This document shows positions 9,446 to 17,959 of a stretch of 64,000 nucleotides of DNA, piece after piece (within the stretch, counting starts at the first letter, position 1; the number at the start of each line of letters is the position of its first letter). This DNA is from Pseudomonas frederiksbergensis. Lineage in GTDB: Bacteria > Pseudomonadota > Gammaproteobacteria > Pseudomonadales > Pseudomonadaceae. The DNA lies in NCBI RefSeq assembly GCF_035751725.1, contig NZ_CP142104.1:4774001-4838000 (forward strand), written 5' to 3'. A model generated the notes under the pieces. That model searched no databases, was not told where the DNA came from, and saw only the letters and a list, made by a program, of their open reading frames with translations. A program made the position numbers and the translations under genes.

Positions 9446-9508
9446 GCGGTAAGCTACGAGCTGCAAGTAAAAGCGGATCTGCCTTTACTTGGAGCTTGCA
9501 GCTTGCCG
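9446..9508. repeat. Long imperfect inverted repeat in the hom-thrC spacer
   Basis: The two arms (left GGCGGTAAGCTACGAGCTGC and on, right ending AGCTTGCAGCTTGCCGC) pair over about 27 bases with a few mismatches around a 9-base loop. Similar AGCTTGCAGCTTG elements are scattered in Pseudomonas genomes. It fills most of the spacer between hom and thrC. Confidence 0.65.
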
Positions 9509-9520
9509 CTCACAACTGCT

Positions 9521-10825
9521 TCAGTTCAAGTGTTCGACGCGGATACGGACCACTGGGCCAACAACCCCCTGGAGCGCTTCCAACGCGGCGATCGCATCGT
9601 TGATGCGCTGCTCGACCACGCGGTGGGTCAGCAGGATCATCGGCACCAGGCCATCGTGTTCCTCGACTTCCTTCTGCATGATCGACTCGATGTTGATGCC
9701 ACGCTCCGAAAGAATGCTCGCCACCTGGGCCAGCACACCGGGATGGTCCTTGGCCTGGATACGCAGGTAGTAGGCACTTTCGCACGCGTCGATCGGAAGA
9801 ATCGGATGGGCCGACAACGAATCCGGCTGGAAGGCCAGGTGTGGCACTCGGTTTTCCGGGTCGGAGGTCATGGCGCGAACCACGTCCACCAAGTCGGCGA
9901 TGACCGACGATGCGGTCGGCTCCATGCCAGCGCCGGCGCCGTAGAACAGCGTCGAGCCGGAGGCGTCGCCATTGACCATGACCGCGTTCATCACACCGTT
10001 GACGTTGGCGATCAGGCGGTCGGCCGGGATCAGCGTCGGGTGCACGCGCAATTCGATGCCGCTGGCGGTGCTGCGCGCCACGCCCAGGTGCTTGATGCGA
10101 TAGCCCAGGGCTTCGGCGTAGTTCACGTCCGCGGTGGTCAGCTTGGTGATGCCTTCGGTGTAGGCCTTGTCGAACTGCAATGGAATGCCGAACGCAATGG
10201 ACGCCAGGATCGTCAGTTTGTGCGCCGCATCGATGCCCTCCACGTCGAAGGTCGGATCGGCCTCGGCATAACCCAGGGCCTGGGCTTCGGTGAGTACATC
10301 CTCGAAGGTGCGCCCTTTTTCGCGCATCTCGGTGAGGATGAAGTTACCGGTGCCGTTGATGATCCCCGCAACCCAGTTGATACGGTTGGCCGACAGGCCT
10401 TCGCGAATCGCCTTGATCACTGGGATGCCACCCGCCACGGCGGCTTCGAACGCCACGATCACGCCCTTCTCGCGCGCCTTGGCGAAAATCTCATTACCGT
10501 GAACGGCAATAAGCGCCTTGTTCGCGGTGACCACATGCTTGCCATTCTCGATGGCCTTGAGTACCAGCTCTCGGGCAACGGTATAGCCGCCCATCAGCTC
10601 TATCACGATGTCGATCTCAGGGTTCGTGGCCACTTCGAAGACATCGTTGGTAATCGCAATACCGGTCGTCTGGAACTGAGGCTTTGGCGTGCGCATGGCA
10701 ATTTGTGCCACTTCGATCCCACGCCCGGCACGACGAGCAATTTCCTCGGCGTTGCGCTGAAGTACGTTGAAGGTGCCGCCACCGACGGTACCTAACCCAC
10801 AGATGCCTACTTTGACCGGATTCAC
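9521..10825 (-). CDS. hom: Homoserine dehydrogenase
   Basis: NAD(P)H-dependent reduction of aspartate semialdehyde to homoserine, branch point to threonine and methionine; 434 aa. The start is GTG at 10825, with GGGGAG six bases upstream, giving NPVKVGICGLGTVGGG, the conserved Pseudomonas N-terminus with the Rossmann glycine motif. The catalytic core contains NKALIA, AAVAGGIPVI, GIINGTGN and EADP-FDVEG-DAAHK. A C-terminal ACT domain (YYLRIQAKDHPGVLAQVA) is expected to give feedback control by threonine. Confidence 0.97.
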   Translation of the reverse strand: MNPVKVGICGLGTVGGGTFNVLQRNAEEIARRAGRGIEVAQIAMRTPKPQFQTTGIAITNDVFEVATNPEIDIVIELMGGYTVARELVLKAIENGKHVVTANKALIAVHGNEIFAKAREKGVIVAFEAAVAGGIPVIKAIREGLSANRINWVAGIINGTGNFILTEMREKGRTFEDVLTEAQALGYAEADPTFDVEGIDAAHKLTILASIAFGIPLQFDKAYTEGITKLTTADVNYAEALGYRIKHLGVARSTASGIELRVHPTLIPADRLIANVNGVMNAVMVNGDASGSTLFYGAGAGMEPTASSVIADLVDVVRAMTSDPENRVPHLAFQPDSLSAHPILPIDACESAYYLRIQAKDHPGVLAQVASILSERGINIESIMQKEVEEHDGLVPMILLTHRVVEQRINDAIAALEALQGVVGPVVRIRVEHLN

Positions 10826-10907
10826 TCTTGACTCCCCATGAAACGGCCGACGCAAGGTCGGCCGTGAAATACAGCCGCGCAGCAACGCGACTTTGTGTTT
10901 AACGGCC

Positions 10908-10925
10908 CGGCGAACGCTTTCGCCG
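10908..10925 (-). other. Hairpin in the dsbC-hom spacer
   Basis: Perfect 7-bp stem CGGCGAA / TTCGCCG with a 4-base loop, extendable past a bulge to CGGC/GCCG. It has no T-run, so it looks like an mRNA processing or attenuating hairpin between dsbC and hom, not a full terminator. Confidence 0.4.
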
Positions 10926-10957
10926 AGCCGTGATCTTCAAAAGCGGATCGACGCAGG

Positions 10958-11689
10958 TCATTTTGCGTCCAGGGCCAGTTTGGCGACTTGCGGCGCCGGC
11001 TGATAGCCCGGAATCACCTGGCCGTCGGCCAAAACGATGGCCGGCGTGCCGTTGACGCCGATGGACTGGCCGAGGGCGAACTGCTTGGAAACCGGGTTCT
11101 CGCACTTGGCGGCCTTGATTTCCTTGCCGTCGACCATCTTGTCCATGGCCGCTTTCTTGTCCTTGGAGCACCACACCGCCTGCAACTGTTCATCGCCCGG
11201 CGAGCCCAGGCCCTGGCGCGGGAACGCCACATAACGCACTTCGATGCCGCGCTTGTTCAGCTCCGGCACTTCCGCGTGCAGCTTGTGGCAGTAAGGACAG
11301 GTGGTGTCGGTGAACACAGTGATGTGCGACTTGGTTTCGCCGATCGCCGGGTAAACCACGGTTTCAGCGACCGGGATGCCGTTGATCAATTTGGAGATGC
11401 CCTGGCGCTCGGTGATCTCGGTGAGGTTGACCGGCTTGCCATCCTTGAGTGCGAACAGGTTGCCCTGGACGATGTACTGACCGTCAGCGCTGGCATACAG
11501 CACGCGGCTGCCCTTGAGCTTGACTTCATAGAGCCCGGACATGGGGCTGGCAGAAATGGTTTCGATCGGCACTTCAAGCTCGAGGTTGGCCAGGCTCTTG
11601 CGGATAGCCTGGTCAGCCGCGTCGTCGGCGATGGCAAAGGTACTGGCCAACGCAATGGCGGCGGCGGTGAACATCTGGATCAAACGCAT
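10958..11689 (-). CDS. dsbC: Thiol:disulfide interchange protein DsbC
   Basis: Periplasmic disulfide isomerase, 243 aa. The ATG at 11689 has AGGAG five bases upstream and starts a clear Sec signal peptide (MRLIQMFTAAAIALASTFAIA, probable cut after AIA). An N-terminal dimerisation domain is followed by the thioredoxin-like domain with CPYC in FTDTTCPYCHKLH and the cis-Pro loop GTPAIV. The second cysteine pair is at WCSKDK and KCENP, as in other DsbC. The operon order xerD-dsbC-hom-thrC is conserved in Pseudomonas; here extra DNA separates it from xerD. Confidence 0.96.
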   Translation of the reverse strand: MRLIQMFTAAAIALASTFAIADDAADQAIRKSLANLELEVPIETISASPMSGLYEVKLKGSRVLYASADGQYIVQGNLFALKDGKPVNLTEITERQGISKLINGIPVAETVVYPAIGETKSHITVFTDTTCPYCHKLHAEVPELNKRGIEVRYVAFPRQGLGSPGDEQLQAVWCSKDKKAAMDKMVDGKEIKAAKCENPVSKQFALGQSIGVNGTPAIVLADGQVIPGYQPAPQVAKLALDAK

Positions 11690-11963
11690 GGGGACTCCTG
11701 AGGCGAACAAATAGGCGGGGAACACCGACGCATGGATTCGGGTTCAAGCCGCCCACTGTGCAAACCGTAGAAGCCTACCACATAAGGCCCGCGTGGCCGA
11801 ATGCCGGTGATACAAGGCATTGGTAGATGCTCTTCTGAATGTGGAGCCCTGCAGCACGCTGTAGGTCGATTCCTCTTATAACGTAGGAATTATCTAATTG
11901 AGTATTCCTTGAAGATTCCTGCTGTCGAGCTGGCATAGCATCCCTTCGATACCGGATAGATAA

Positions 11964-12071
11964 GGAGACTCTGTTATTGGTCGCGGCATTCCATTTGTCG
12001 CAGCCGGCCTGGCTGTCTTCGACTTGGTCAGTATCGGCCTGTGCGCCTATGAGGCAAAAAATGGAAAGTAA
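11964..12071 (+). pseudogene. Hydrophobic toxin-like C-terminal tail, remnant
   Basis: A frame of 36 codons including the stop, closed upstream by TAA at 11961 and ending TAA at 12069-12071. It has no ATG, GTG or TTG near its beginning. It encodes a glycine-rich hydrophobic segment (GRGIPFVAAGLAVFDLVSIG, then CAYEAKNGK). Such tails resemble the end of membrane-active domains of polymorphic toxins/T6SS effectors, which is inference from general resemblance. It overlaps the start of the next small gene by 11 bases, as toxin-immunity pairs often do. The strand is opposite to xerD and dsbC. If this reading is right, the rest of the toxin gene has been deleted. Confidence 0.4.
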
Positions 12072-12312
12072 CCGGGCAGCCCTTACCGAGAAAGTTATTC
12101 AGCTATTCGTCGAAATAGTCGGCTTTATCGACCCTGACCAGGTGACGGAGCAAACCGATTTCATTCATGACTTCGAGATTATCGATGATGATCTAGCTTG
12201 CTTCGTCATGCAGGTGGAATGGCAATTTGAACTGGGCTCCTCACAAAAAGATTGGGACTCCATTACGACAATAAGGCAGATTGTTGACCTCATCCTTCGT
12301 CAATCCAGGTAG
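12061..12312 (+). CDS. Small acidic protein, possible immunity or ACP-like (DUF1493-like)
   Basis: 83 aa from ATG at 12061, acidic and without membrane segments. The core T-DFIHDFEI--DDLACF followed by a W--I-TIRQIVDLIL helix recalls the acyl-carrier-like DUF1493 fold, but the serine that would carry phosphopantetheine is replaced by an aspartate. An in-frame TTG at 11977 with AGGAG nine bases upstream would add 28 residues of unlikely sequence; that ribosome site may belong to the preceding fragment. The gene lies alone on the plus strand between minus-strand xerD and dsbC, so it is an insert in a conserved operon region. An immunity role is inferred only from its position after the toxin-like tail. 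Confidence 0.55.
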   Translation: MESNRAALTEKVIQLFVEIVGFIDPDQVTEQTDFIHDFEIIDDDLACFVMQVEWQFELGSSQKDWDSITTIRQIVDLILRQSR

Positions 12313-12333
12313 TCCGATAATCACCCTGTAATT

Positions 12334-13230
12334 TCAGCCCCGCGGGTGATGCTTGGCATGTAAGTCTTGCAACCGTGCCCGAGCCACATGGGTGTAGATC
12401 TGAGTGGTGGACAGGTCGCTATGACCCAGCAGCATCTGCACCACCCGCAAGTCGGCGCCGTGATTGAGCAAGTGCGTGGCGAAGGCATGCCGCAAGGTGT
12501 GCGGGGACAGAGATTTATTGATCCCGGCCACCTTGGCCTGGTGCTTGATACGGTGCCAGAAAGTCTGGCGGGTCATTTGCTCGCCGCGCAGGCTCGGAAA
12601 CAGTACATCACTGGGACGCCCGCCCAGCAGGTCATGGCGGGCATCACGCATGTAGCGCTCGACCCAGACGATCGCTTCCTCGCCCATCGGCACCAATCGC
12701 TCCTTGCTGCCCTTGCCCATCACCCGCAGCACGCCCTGGCGCAGGTTCACTTGCTCCAGCGTCAAACTGATCAGTTCAGTTACCCGCAAACCACAGGCGT
12801 ACAACACTTCGAGCATGGCCCGGTCGCGCTGGCCGATGGGATCGCTGAGGTCGGGGGCCGCCAGCAGCGCCTCCACATCCGCTTCCGACAAGGATTTTGG
12901 CAGCGGACGGCCCAGCTGCGGCATTTCCACGCGCAAGGTCGGGTCTACCGCGATTACCTTTTCCCGCAGTAAATAGCGATAGAACCCACGCAGACCGGAA
13001 AGAAATCGTGCGGTGGAGCGCGGTTTGTAGTTCTGTTCCAGGCGCCACGCCAGATGATCGAGGATCAGCTCCCGGCCGGCATTGGCCAACTCCAGGTTCT
13101 GTTCCTGTAACCAGCCGTTGAACAGGGCCAAATCGCTGCGATAGGCGCCACGGGTATTATCGGAGAGCCCCTTCTCCAGCCACAGGGCGTCGAGGAACTG
13201 GTCTATCAGCGGATGATCGATGGCTGGCAT
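12334..13230 (-). CDS. xerD: Site-specific tyrosine recombinase XerD
   Basis: Resolves chromosome dimers at dif together with XerC and FtsK; 298 aa, full length. N-terminal SAM-like DNA-binding domain (FLDALWLEKGLSDNT, RF--GLRGFYR), then the catalytic domain with Arg in ACGLRVTELI, Lys in VMGKGSKERLVP, H-x-x-R in HTLRHAFATHLL, His in LLGHSDLSTTQIYTHV and the tyrosine nucleophile in that last motif. The start ATG at 13230 fits the family. The stop lies only 22 bp from the oppositely oriented small acidic gene. Confidence 0.97.
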   Translation of the reverse strand: MPAIDHPLIDQFLDALWLEKGLSDNTRGAYRSDLALFNGWLQEQNLELANAGRELILDHLAWRLEQNYKPRSTARFLSGLRGFYRYLLREKVIAVDPTLRVEMPQLGRPLPKSLSEADVEALLAAPDLSDPIGQRDRAMLEVLYACGLRVTELISLTLEQVNLRQGVLRVMGKGSKERLVPMGEEAIVWVERYMRDARHDLLGGRPSDVLFPSLRGEQMTRQTFWHRIKHQAKVAGINKSLSPHTLRHAFATHLLNHGADLRVVQMLLGHSDLSTTQIYTHVARARLQDLHAKHHPRG

Positions 13231-13308
13231 AAAGACTCATGAGCTAGCGAAGGCTGCATTGCTTGAAAATGACGAGAGAAGAGTGCTCAAAGCACAAATC
13301 GCAGGCAA

Positions 13309-13339
13309 CAAAAAAGCAGCCCGCAGGCTGCTTTTTTTT
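13309..13339 (-). terminator. Terminator of the rpsP-rimM-trmD-rplS operon
   Basis: Strong hairpin AAAAAAGCAGCC / GGCTGCTTTTTT with a CGCA loop, 16 bp after the rplS stop. There are long T/A runs on both sides, so it can also work in the other direction. Confidence 0.9.
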
Positions 13340-13355
13340 GCATCGGAAGCTGGAC

Positions 13356-13706
13356 TTAAGCCAGTTTTTCCTTGATGCGAGCTGCTTTACCCGACAGGTC
13401 ACGCAGGTAGTACAGCTTGGCTTTACGCACGTCACCGCGACGCTTGACAGCCATGCTGTCGATTTGCGGGCTGTAGGTCTGGAAAGTACGCTCTACGCCA
13501 ACACCGTTGGAGATTTTACGAACGGTGAATGCACTGTTTACGCCGCGGTTACGCTTGGCGATAACAACGCCTTCGAACGCTTGCAGACGCGAACGGTCGC
13601 CTTCCTTCACTTTCACCTGGACGACAATGGTGTCGCCTGGGGCAAAGGTAGGGATCTCTTTGGTCATCTGCTCTGCTTCGAGTGCAAGGATGATTTTGTT
13701 AGTCAT
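13356..13706 (-). CDS. rplS: 50S ribosomal protein L19
   Basis: 116-aa ribosomal protein at the 30S-50S interface. Typical sequence: [50 protein letters not shown] and the basic tail [21 protein letters not shown] (given in pieces). It is the last gene of the rpsP-rimM-trmD-rplS operon and is followed by a strong terminator. Confidence 0.98.
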
Positions 13707-13751
13707 GCTGTGCTCCTAAGGCAAGTCAACGGACTTACCATCGATACGTTG

Positions 13752-14504
13752 TTAACTATCGTCCCGCTCGCGGATGTATTCCTCGAGCAGCTTCTTCTCT
13801 TCTCCAGAAAGCGAGCGGCTTTCCAGAAGATCGGCGCGTCGTTCATAGGTCCGACCAAGGGACTGCTGTAAACGCCAACGCCGGATGTGCGCGTGGTTGC
13901 CACTTAGCAACACGTCGGGAACACGCTGATCCGCATACACCTCCGGTCGGGTGTAGTGCGGGCAATCCAGCAGACCATCCGTAAAGGAATCTTCCTCGGC
14001 GGAATCCGCATGCCCTAAAGCTCCAGGCAGCAGTCGTGTAACCGCGTCGATCAGGACCATCGCCGGCAGCTCGCCGCCAGACAGTACATAGTCGCCAATC
14101 GACCACTCTTCATCGACATGAGCTTCAATGAAACGCTCGTCAATGCCTTCATAGCGGCCGGCAATCAGGATCAATGCATCCGAATTCGCCAGCTCGCGTA
14201 CCGCCGACTGAGTCAGCTGGCGGCCTTGGGGCGACAGGTAGATCACCTTCGCACCCTCCCCGGCTGCCGCCCTGGCCTGAACCAGTGCATCTTCCAGGGG
14301 CTTGATCTTCATCACCATGCCCGGACCACCGCCAAACGGGCGATCGTCCACAGTGTGATGCCGATCCGTGGTGTAGTCCCGCGGATTCCAACAGGTGAGC
14401 TGCAACAGCTCCTGTTTCACCGCGCGGCTGGTTATGCCGTATTCGCTGATGGCGGAAAACATCTCGGGAAACAGCGTGATCACTTCAACGCGCAAGTTAG
14501 CCAC
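13752..14504 (-). CDS. trmD: tRNA (guanine-N1)-methyltransferase TrmD
   Basis: Makes m1G37 in tRNAs reading CNN codons using AdoMet, preventing +1 frameshifts. With GTG at 14504 the protein is 250 aa, the usual length, beginning [15 protein letters not shown]. An ATG at 14525 would add seven residues and overlap rimM by 19 bases. The SPOUT knot motifs are present: [29 protein letters not shown] and the [14 protein letters not shown] cofactor loop with the catalytic Asp region ([10 protein letters not shown]). Its start lies directly after the rimM stop, so translational coupling is likely. Confidence 0.95.
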   Translation of the reverse strand: MANLRVEVITLFPEMFSAISEYGITSRAVKQELLQLTCWNPRDYTTDRHHTVDDRPFGGGPGMVMKIKPLEDALVQARAAAGEGAKVIYLSPQGRQLTQSAVRELANSDALILIAGRYEGIDERFIEAHVDEEWSIGDYVLSGGELPAMVLIDAVTRLLPGALGHADSAEEDSFTDGLLDCPHYTRPEVYADQRVPDVLLSGNHAHIRRWRLQQSLGRTYERRADLLESRSLSGEEKKLLEEYIRERDDS

Positions 14505-14506
14505 GT

Positions 14507-15043
14507 TTAGAAATCCGCATCCCATTCCACCTTCATCTCGCCAGCTTCAAGGTCGACGGCCAACACGCATTGCTCGGTATAGGGCAACAGGCGCTCGCGA
14601 TCATCCAGGCTGCCGACGCAAGGCTTGACCACCATGACATCGTTCGAACCGGTCTCGAGCAGGTGATCGATTTTCCCGAGCAATTGCCCGAGGTGGTCGA
14701 TGACCTTCAGACCCACCAGCTGGTACCAGTAGTACTCGCCGTCGGTCAGTTCAGGGAACAGGTTGCGCGGCACGCAGATCTCATAACCGGCCAGAAGACG
14801 CGCTTCTTCACGATCATCGAGACCCTTGAGCTTCGCGACCAGGAACTTATCGTTCCCGCGTCCGCTGACCAGCTCCACCTGTTTCACGCTACCTTCGCGC
14901 TTGAGCGTCCAGGTTTTGTAGTCCAACAGGTTCTTGATCGGATCAGTAAAGGAATACACCTTCACTTCGCCGCGAACGCCATGTACAGAATAGATCTTGC
15001 CGACAACGATCAAATCACCGGCATCATTTGGCGTCGCGTTCAT
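14507..15043 (-). CDS. rimM: Ribosome maturation factor RimM
   Basis: 178-aa 16S processing factor that assists assembly of the 30S head, binding S19. The N-terminal RimM domain has [21 protein letters not shown], and the C-terminal PRC-barrel domain has [12 protein letters not shown] and the G-NDVMVV piece. It starts five bases after the rpsP stop. Confidence 0.97.
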   Translation of the reverse strand: MNATPNDAGDLIVVGKIYSVHGVRGEVKVYSFTDPIKNLLDYKTWTLKREGSVKQVELVSGRGNDKFLVAKLKGLDDREEARLLAGYEICVPRNLFPELTDGEYYWYQLVGLKVIDHLGQLLGKIDHLLETGSNDVMVVKPCVGSLDDRERLLPYTEQCVLAVDLEAGEMKVEWDADF

Positions 15044-15048
15044 ACTGC

Positions 15049-15300
15049 TCAGGCCGCGGCCTTAGCCGATTCCTTCAACAACTGAGCAACGCGCTCAGAA
15101 GGTTGTGCACCAACGCTCAGCCAGTAGGCTACGCGCTCTTGGTTCACGGACAGACGAACTTCCTGACCACGGGCAACAGGGTTGAAGAAACCAACCTGTT
15201 CCTTGTGGGAACCGTCGCGCGGGTTGCGGCTGTCGGTTACGGTCAGGTGGTAAAACGGGCGCTTTTTGGAGCCGCCAAGGGCAAGACGGATTGTTAGCAT
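15049..15300 (-). CDS. rpsP: 30S ribosomal protein S16
   Basis: 83-aa ribosomal protein, first gene of the operon. [19 protein letters not shown] and the [14 protein letters not shown] motif identify it. A promoter can be seen about 75 bp upstream. Confidence 0.98.
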   Translation of the reverse strand: MLTIRLALGGSKKRPFYHLTVTDSRNPRDGSHKEQVGFFNPVARGQEVRLSVNQERVAYWLSVGAQPSERVAQLLKESAKAAA

Positions 15301-15372
15301 GTGAACATCGTTCCTGTAGTCGGTGCTGCAAATCTAAATGCACAGCGGGCATAGGTGCCCGAAAGGCCGCAT

Positions 15373-15400
15373 ATTCTAAGGAATATCCGGACTTTTGCAA
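15373..15400 (-). promoter_or_regulatory. Sigma-70-type promoter of the rpsP operon
   Basis: On the minus strand TTGCAA, a 16-base spacer and TAGAAT lie 73-100 bp before the rpsP ATG. The AT-rich stretch stands out in otherwise GC-rich DNA. It is predicted by consensus only. Confidence 0.6.
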
Positions 15401-15551
15401 ATGACTTTTTCCGGCGCCTGGCGCCGTGCGATCAAGATCTGCCATAGAGCCGTCATGAAAAACGGCAGGTCAGCTCCCGCGCAGTGCGGGTTTGCTGGAG
15501 ATCCCCGCTTCCGTGCGGGGCAACGCCGACATGACAGCCGGCGCAGATTCT

Positions 15552-16928
15552 TTACATTTTCGGCATGCCGCCGCCGGGCAACATACCGCCCATGCCGCGC
15601 ATCATCTTGGCCATCCCGCCCTTGGCGGAGAATTTCTTCATCATCTTCTGCATCTGCTTGTGCTGCTTGATCAAGCGACCGATGTCCTGCACCTGGGTGC
15701 CGGAACCCATGGCGATACGGCGCTTGCGCGAACCGCTTATCAGCTCAGGGTCGCGGCGCTCGGCCGGGGTCATGGAGTTGATGATGGCTTCCATCTGCTT
15801 GAACTGCTTTTCAGCCGCGCCCTGGGCGTTGCCCATTTGCGCCAGGTTCACGCCGCCGATGTTCGGCAGTTTGTCCATGAGGCCGCCGAGGCCGCCCATG
15901 TTCTTCATTTGTTGCAGCTGGTCGCGGAAGTCTTCAAGGTCGAAGCCCTTGCCCTTCTTCAGCTTCTTGGCCAGTTTGTCGGCCTTGTCCTTGTCTAGGG
16001 TCTGCTCGGCCTGCTCGATCAGGCTGAGCACGTCGCCCATGCCAAGGATACGCGAGGCGATACGCTCGGGGTGGAACGGCTCGAGCGCTTCGCTCTTCTC
16101 GCCCATGCCGATGAACTTGATCGGCTTGCCAGTGATGGCGCGGACCGACAACGCGGCACCGCCACGGGCGTCGCCGTCGACCTTGGTCAGGATCACGCCG
16201 GTCAGCGGCAGCGCATCACCAAACGCCTTGGCGGTGTTGGCCGCGTCCTGGCCGGTCATGGCATCGACGACGAAAAGGGTTTCCACCGGGTTGATCGCGG
16301 CATGCAACGCCTTGATCTCACCCATCATCTCTTCATCGATGTGCAGGCGACCGGCGGTATCGACGATGACCACGTCGATGAATTTCAGCTTTGCTTCTTT
16401 AATAGCCGCCTGGGCGATGTCCACCGGCTTCTGGCTCAGGTCGGACGGGAAAAACGTCACGCCGATGTCGTTGGCCAGGGTTTCCAACTGCTTGATCGCC
16501 GCCGGACGGTAGATGTCCGCCGACACCACCATCACCGACTTCTTCTTGCGCTCTTTAAGGAAGCGCGCCAGCTTGCCGGCTGTCGTGGTCTTGCCCGCGC
16601 CCTGCAGGCCGGCCATCAGCACTACCGCTGGCGGTACGGCGCTGAGATTGAGGTCTTCGTTAGCGGCGCCCATCAGGCTTTCGAGCTCGGCCTGGACGAT
16701 CTTCACGAACGCCTGGCCCGGCGTCAGGCTGCGCGACACTTCGGTGCCGACGGCGCGTTCCTTCACCGAATTGACGAAGTCCTTGACCACCGGCAGGGCG
16801 ACGTCGGCTTCGAGCAACGCCATGCGCACTTCGCGCAAGGTGTCTTTGATGTTGTCCTCGGTCAGTTTCGCCTTGCCGGTGACATGGCGCAGCGTCTGTG
16901 AGAGACGGTCGGTTAGGTTTTCAAACAT
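15552..16928 (-). CDS. ffh: Signal recognition particle protein Ffh
   Basis: GTPase that binds 4.5S RNA and delivers nascent membrane proteins to FtsY; 458 aa. The ATG at 16928 gives MFENLTDRLSQTLR, the standard start. The NG domain has the P-loop GLQGAGKTTTAGK, DTAGRLHID, TKVDGDARGG and the ALLEADV helix. The C-terminal M domain is methionine-rich, with the SGSRKRRIA RNA-binding element and a Met/Gly-rich tail. It is transcribed divergently from ypjD. Confidence 0.98.
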   Translation of the reverse strand: MFENLTDRLSQTLRHVTGKAKLTEDNIKDTLREVRMALLEADVALPVVKDFVNSVKERAVGTEVSRSLTPGQAFVKIVQAELESLMGAANEDLNLSAVPPAVVLMAGLQGAGKTTTAGKLARFLKERKKKSVMVVSADIYRPAAIKQLETLANDIGVTFFPSDLSQKPVDIAQAAIKEAKLKFIDVVIVDTAGRLHIDEEMMGEIKALHAAINPVETLFVVDAMTGQDAANTAKAFGDALPLTGVILTKVDGDARGGAALSVRAITGKPIKFIGMGEKSEALEPFHPERIASRILGMGDVLSLIEQAEQTLDKDKADKLAKKLKKGKGFDLEDFRDQLQQMKNMGGLGGLMDKLPNIGGVNLAQMGNAQGAAEKQFKQMEAIINSMTPAERRDPELISGSRKRRIAMGSGTQVQDIGRLIKQHKQMQKMMKKFSAKGGMAKMMRGMGGMLPGGGMPKM

Positions 16929-17134
16929 GCGCGATCCTTTCAGGCCCAGATGAGACCGGGATAATGGCGGCCCAGACCGTGAAATATGTGCTCGGCGAGC
17001 CTGCGGCGTGGGCAGGTCGCGGATTATAGCGAAGAAGCGTGCGACGTACACCTCGCTGTCAGTTGCGGCGGTCTTTCGTGCGGTAGGGGTTCTATGCCAA
17101 ACTCAGCGCCTTTCGGGCCTGCCTAACAGGATTT

Positions 17135-17947
17135 ATGCTCCCCTTGTCACCCAGCTTGCTTGCTACCCTCGCCGCCGCTTGTCTTTATGCCGCTGCGACC
17201 TTCTATCAGGGCACCCGCCTGGCCTCCGGCGCCAAGGCGAACAAGCGCCTGCTGGTCACGCTCGGCGTGCTGGCGGTGCTCGGCCATGCGGTCAGCCTGT
17301 TCACCCACTTGATGACGCCGATCGGCCTGGGCCTGGATTTCTTCAACGCCGCCAGCCTGATCGCCGTGGCCGTGATCGCCCTGACGCTGCTGGCCTGCTC
17401 GCGCATCCCGGTGGAAAACCTGCTGGTGCTGCTGTTCCCGCTGGGGCTGGCCACAGTGTTGCTGGCGCAGTTCGCGCCCTCGGGCACCGTGCAGATCATC
17501 GACGAGGAGCCGGGCATCCTTGCTCATATCCTGCTGTCGATCCTCGCCTACGGCCTGTTCACCATCGCGGTGTTCCAGGCGCTGCTCCTGCTGGTGCAGG
17601 ATCACCAGCTCAAGCACAAGCACCCGTCCGGGCTGATCCGCAACTTCCCGCCCCTGCAGACCATGGAAAGCCTGCTGTTCGGTTTCCTCTGGGCGGGCTG
17701 GACCCTTCTGTCATTGTCGCTGATCTCCGGCTGGCTGTTCGTCGAGAACCTGTTCGCCCAGCATCTGGTGCACAAGACCCTGCTGGCGTGCCTGGCATGG
17801 GTCGTGTTCAGCGTGCTGCTGTGGGGCCGCAACCGCCTCGGCTGGCGTGGCCACAAAGCCATCCGCTGGACCCTGGCAGGCTTCTGCCTGCTGATGCTGG
17901 CCTACTTCGGCAGCAAGCTGGTCCGCGAATACATCCTGCATGTCTGA
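17135..17947 (+). CDS. CcsA-like inner-membrane protein (YpjD/CorE type)
   Basis: 270-aa integral membrane protein with about eight predicted helices and almost no soluble loops, of the cytochrome-c-assembly (CcsA/CcmC) superfamily. The ATG at 17135 follows AGGA at short spacing. The conserved part includes HILLSILAYGLFTIAVFQALLLL, the FPPLQTMESLLFGFLW helix and a HKTLLACLAW motif. In many gammaproteobacteria it lies beside ffh and a CorC-like gene, exactly as here. E. coli YpjD/CorE has been linked to metal or heme handling; a specific role here is not shown. Confidence 0.85.
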   Translation: MLPLSPSLLATLAAACLYAAATFYQGTRLASGAKANKRLLVTLGVLAVLGHAVSLFTHLMTPIGLGLDFFNAASLIAVAVIALTLLACSRIPVENLLVLLFPLGLATVLLAQFAPSGTVQIIDEEPGILAHILLSILAYGLFTIAVFQALLLLVQDHQLKHKHPSGLIRNFPPLQTMESLLFGFLWAGWTLLSLSLISGWLFVENLFAQHLVHKTLLACLAWVVFSVLLWGRNRLGWRGHKAIRWTLAGFCLLMLAYFGSKLVREYILHV

Positions 17948-17959
17948 CGGACGACGCTG

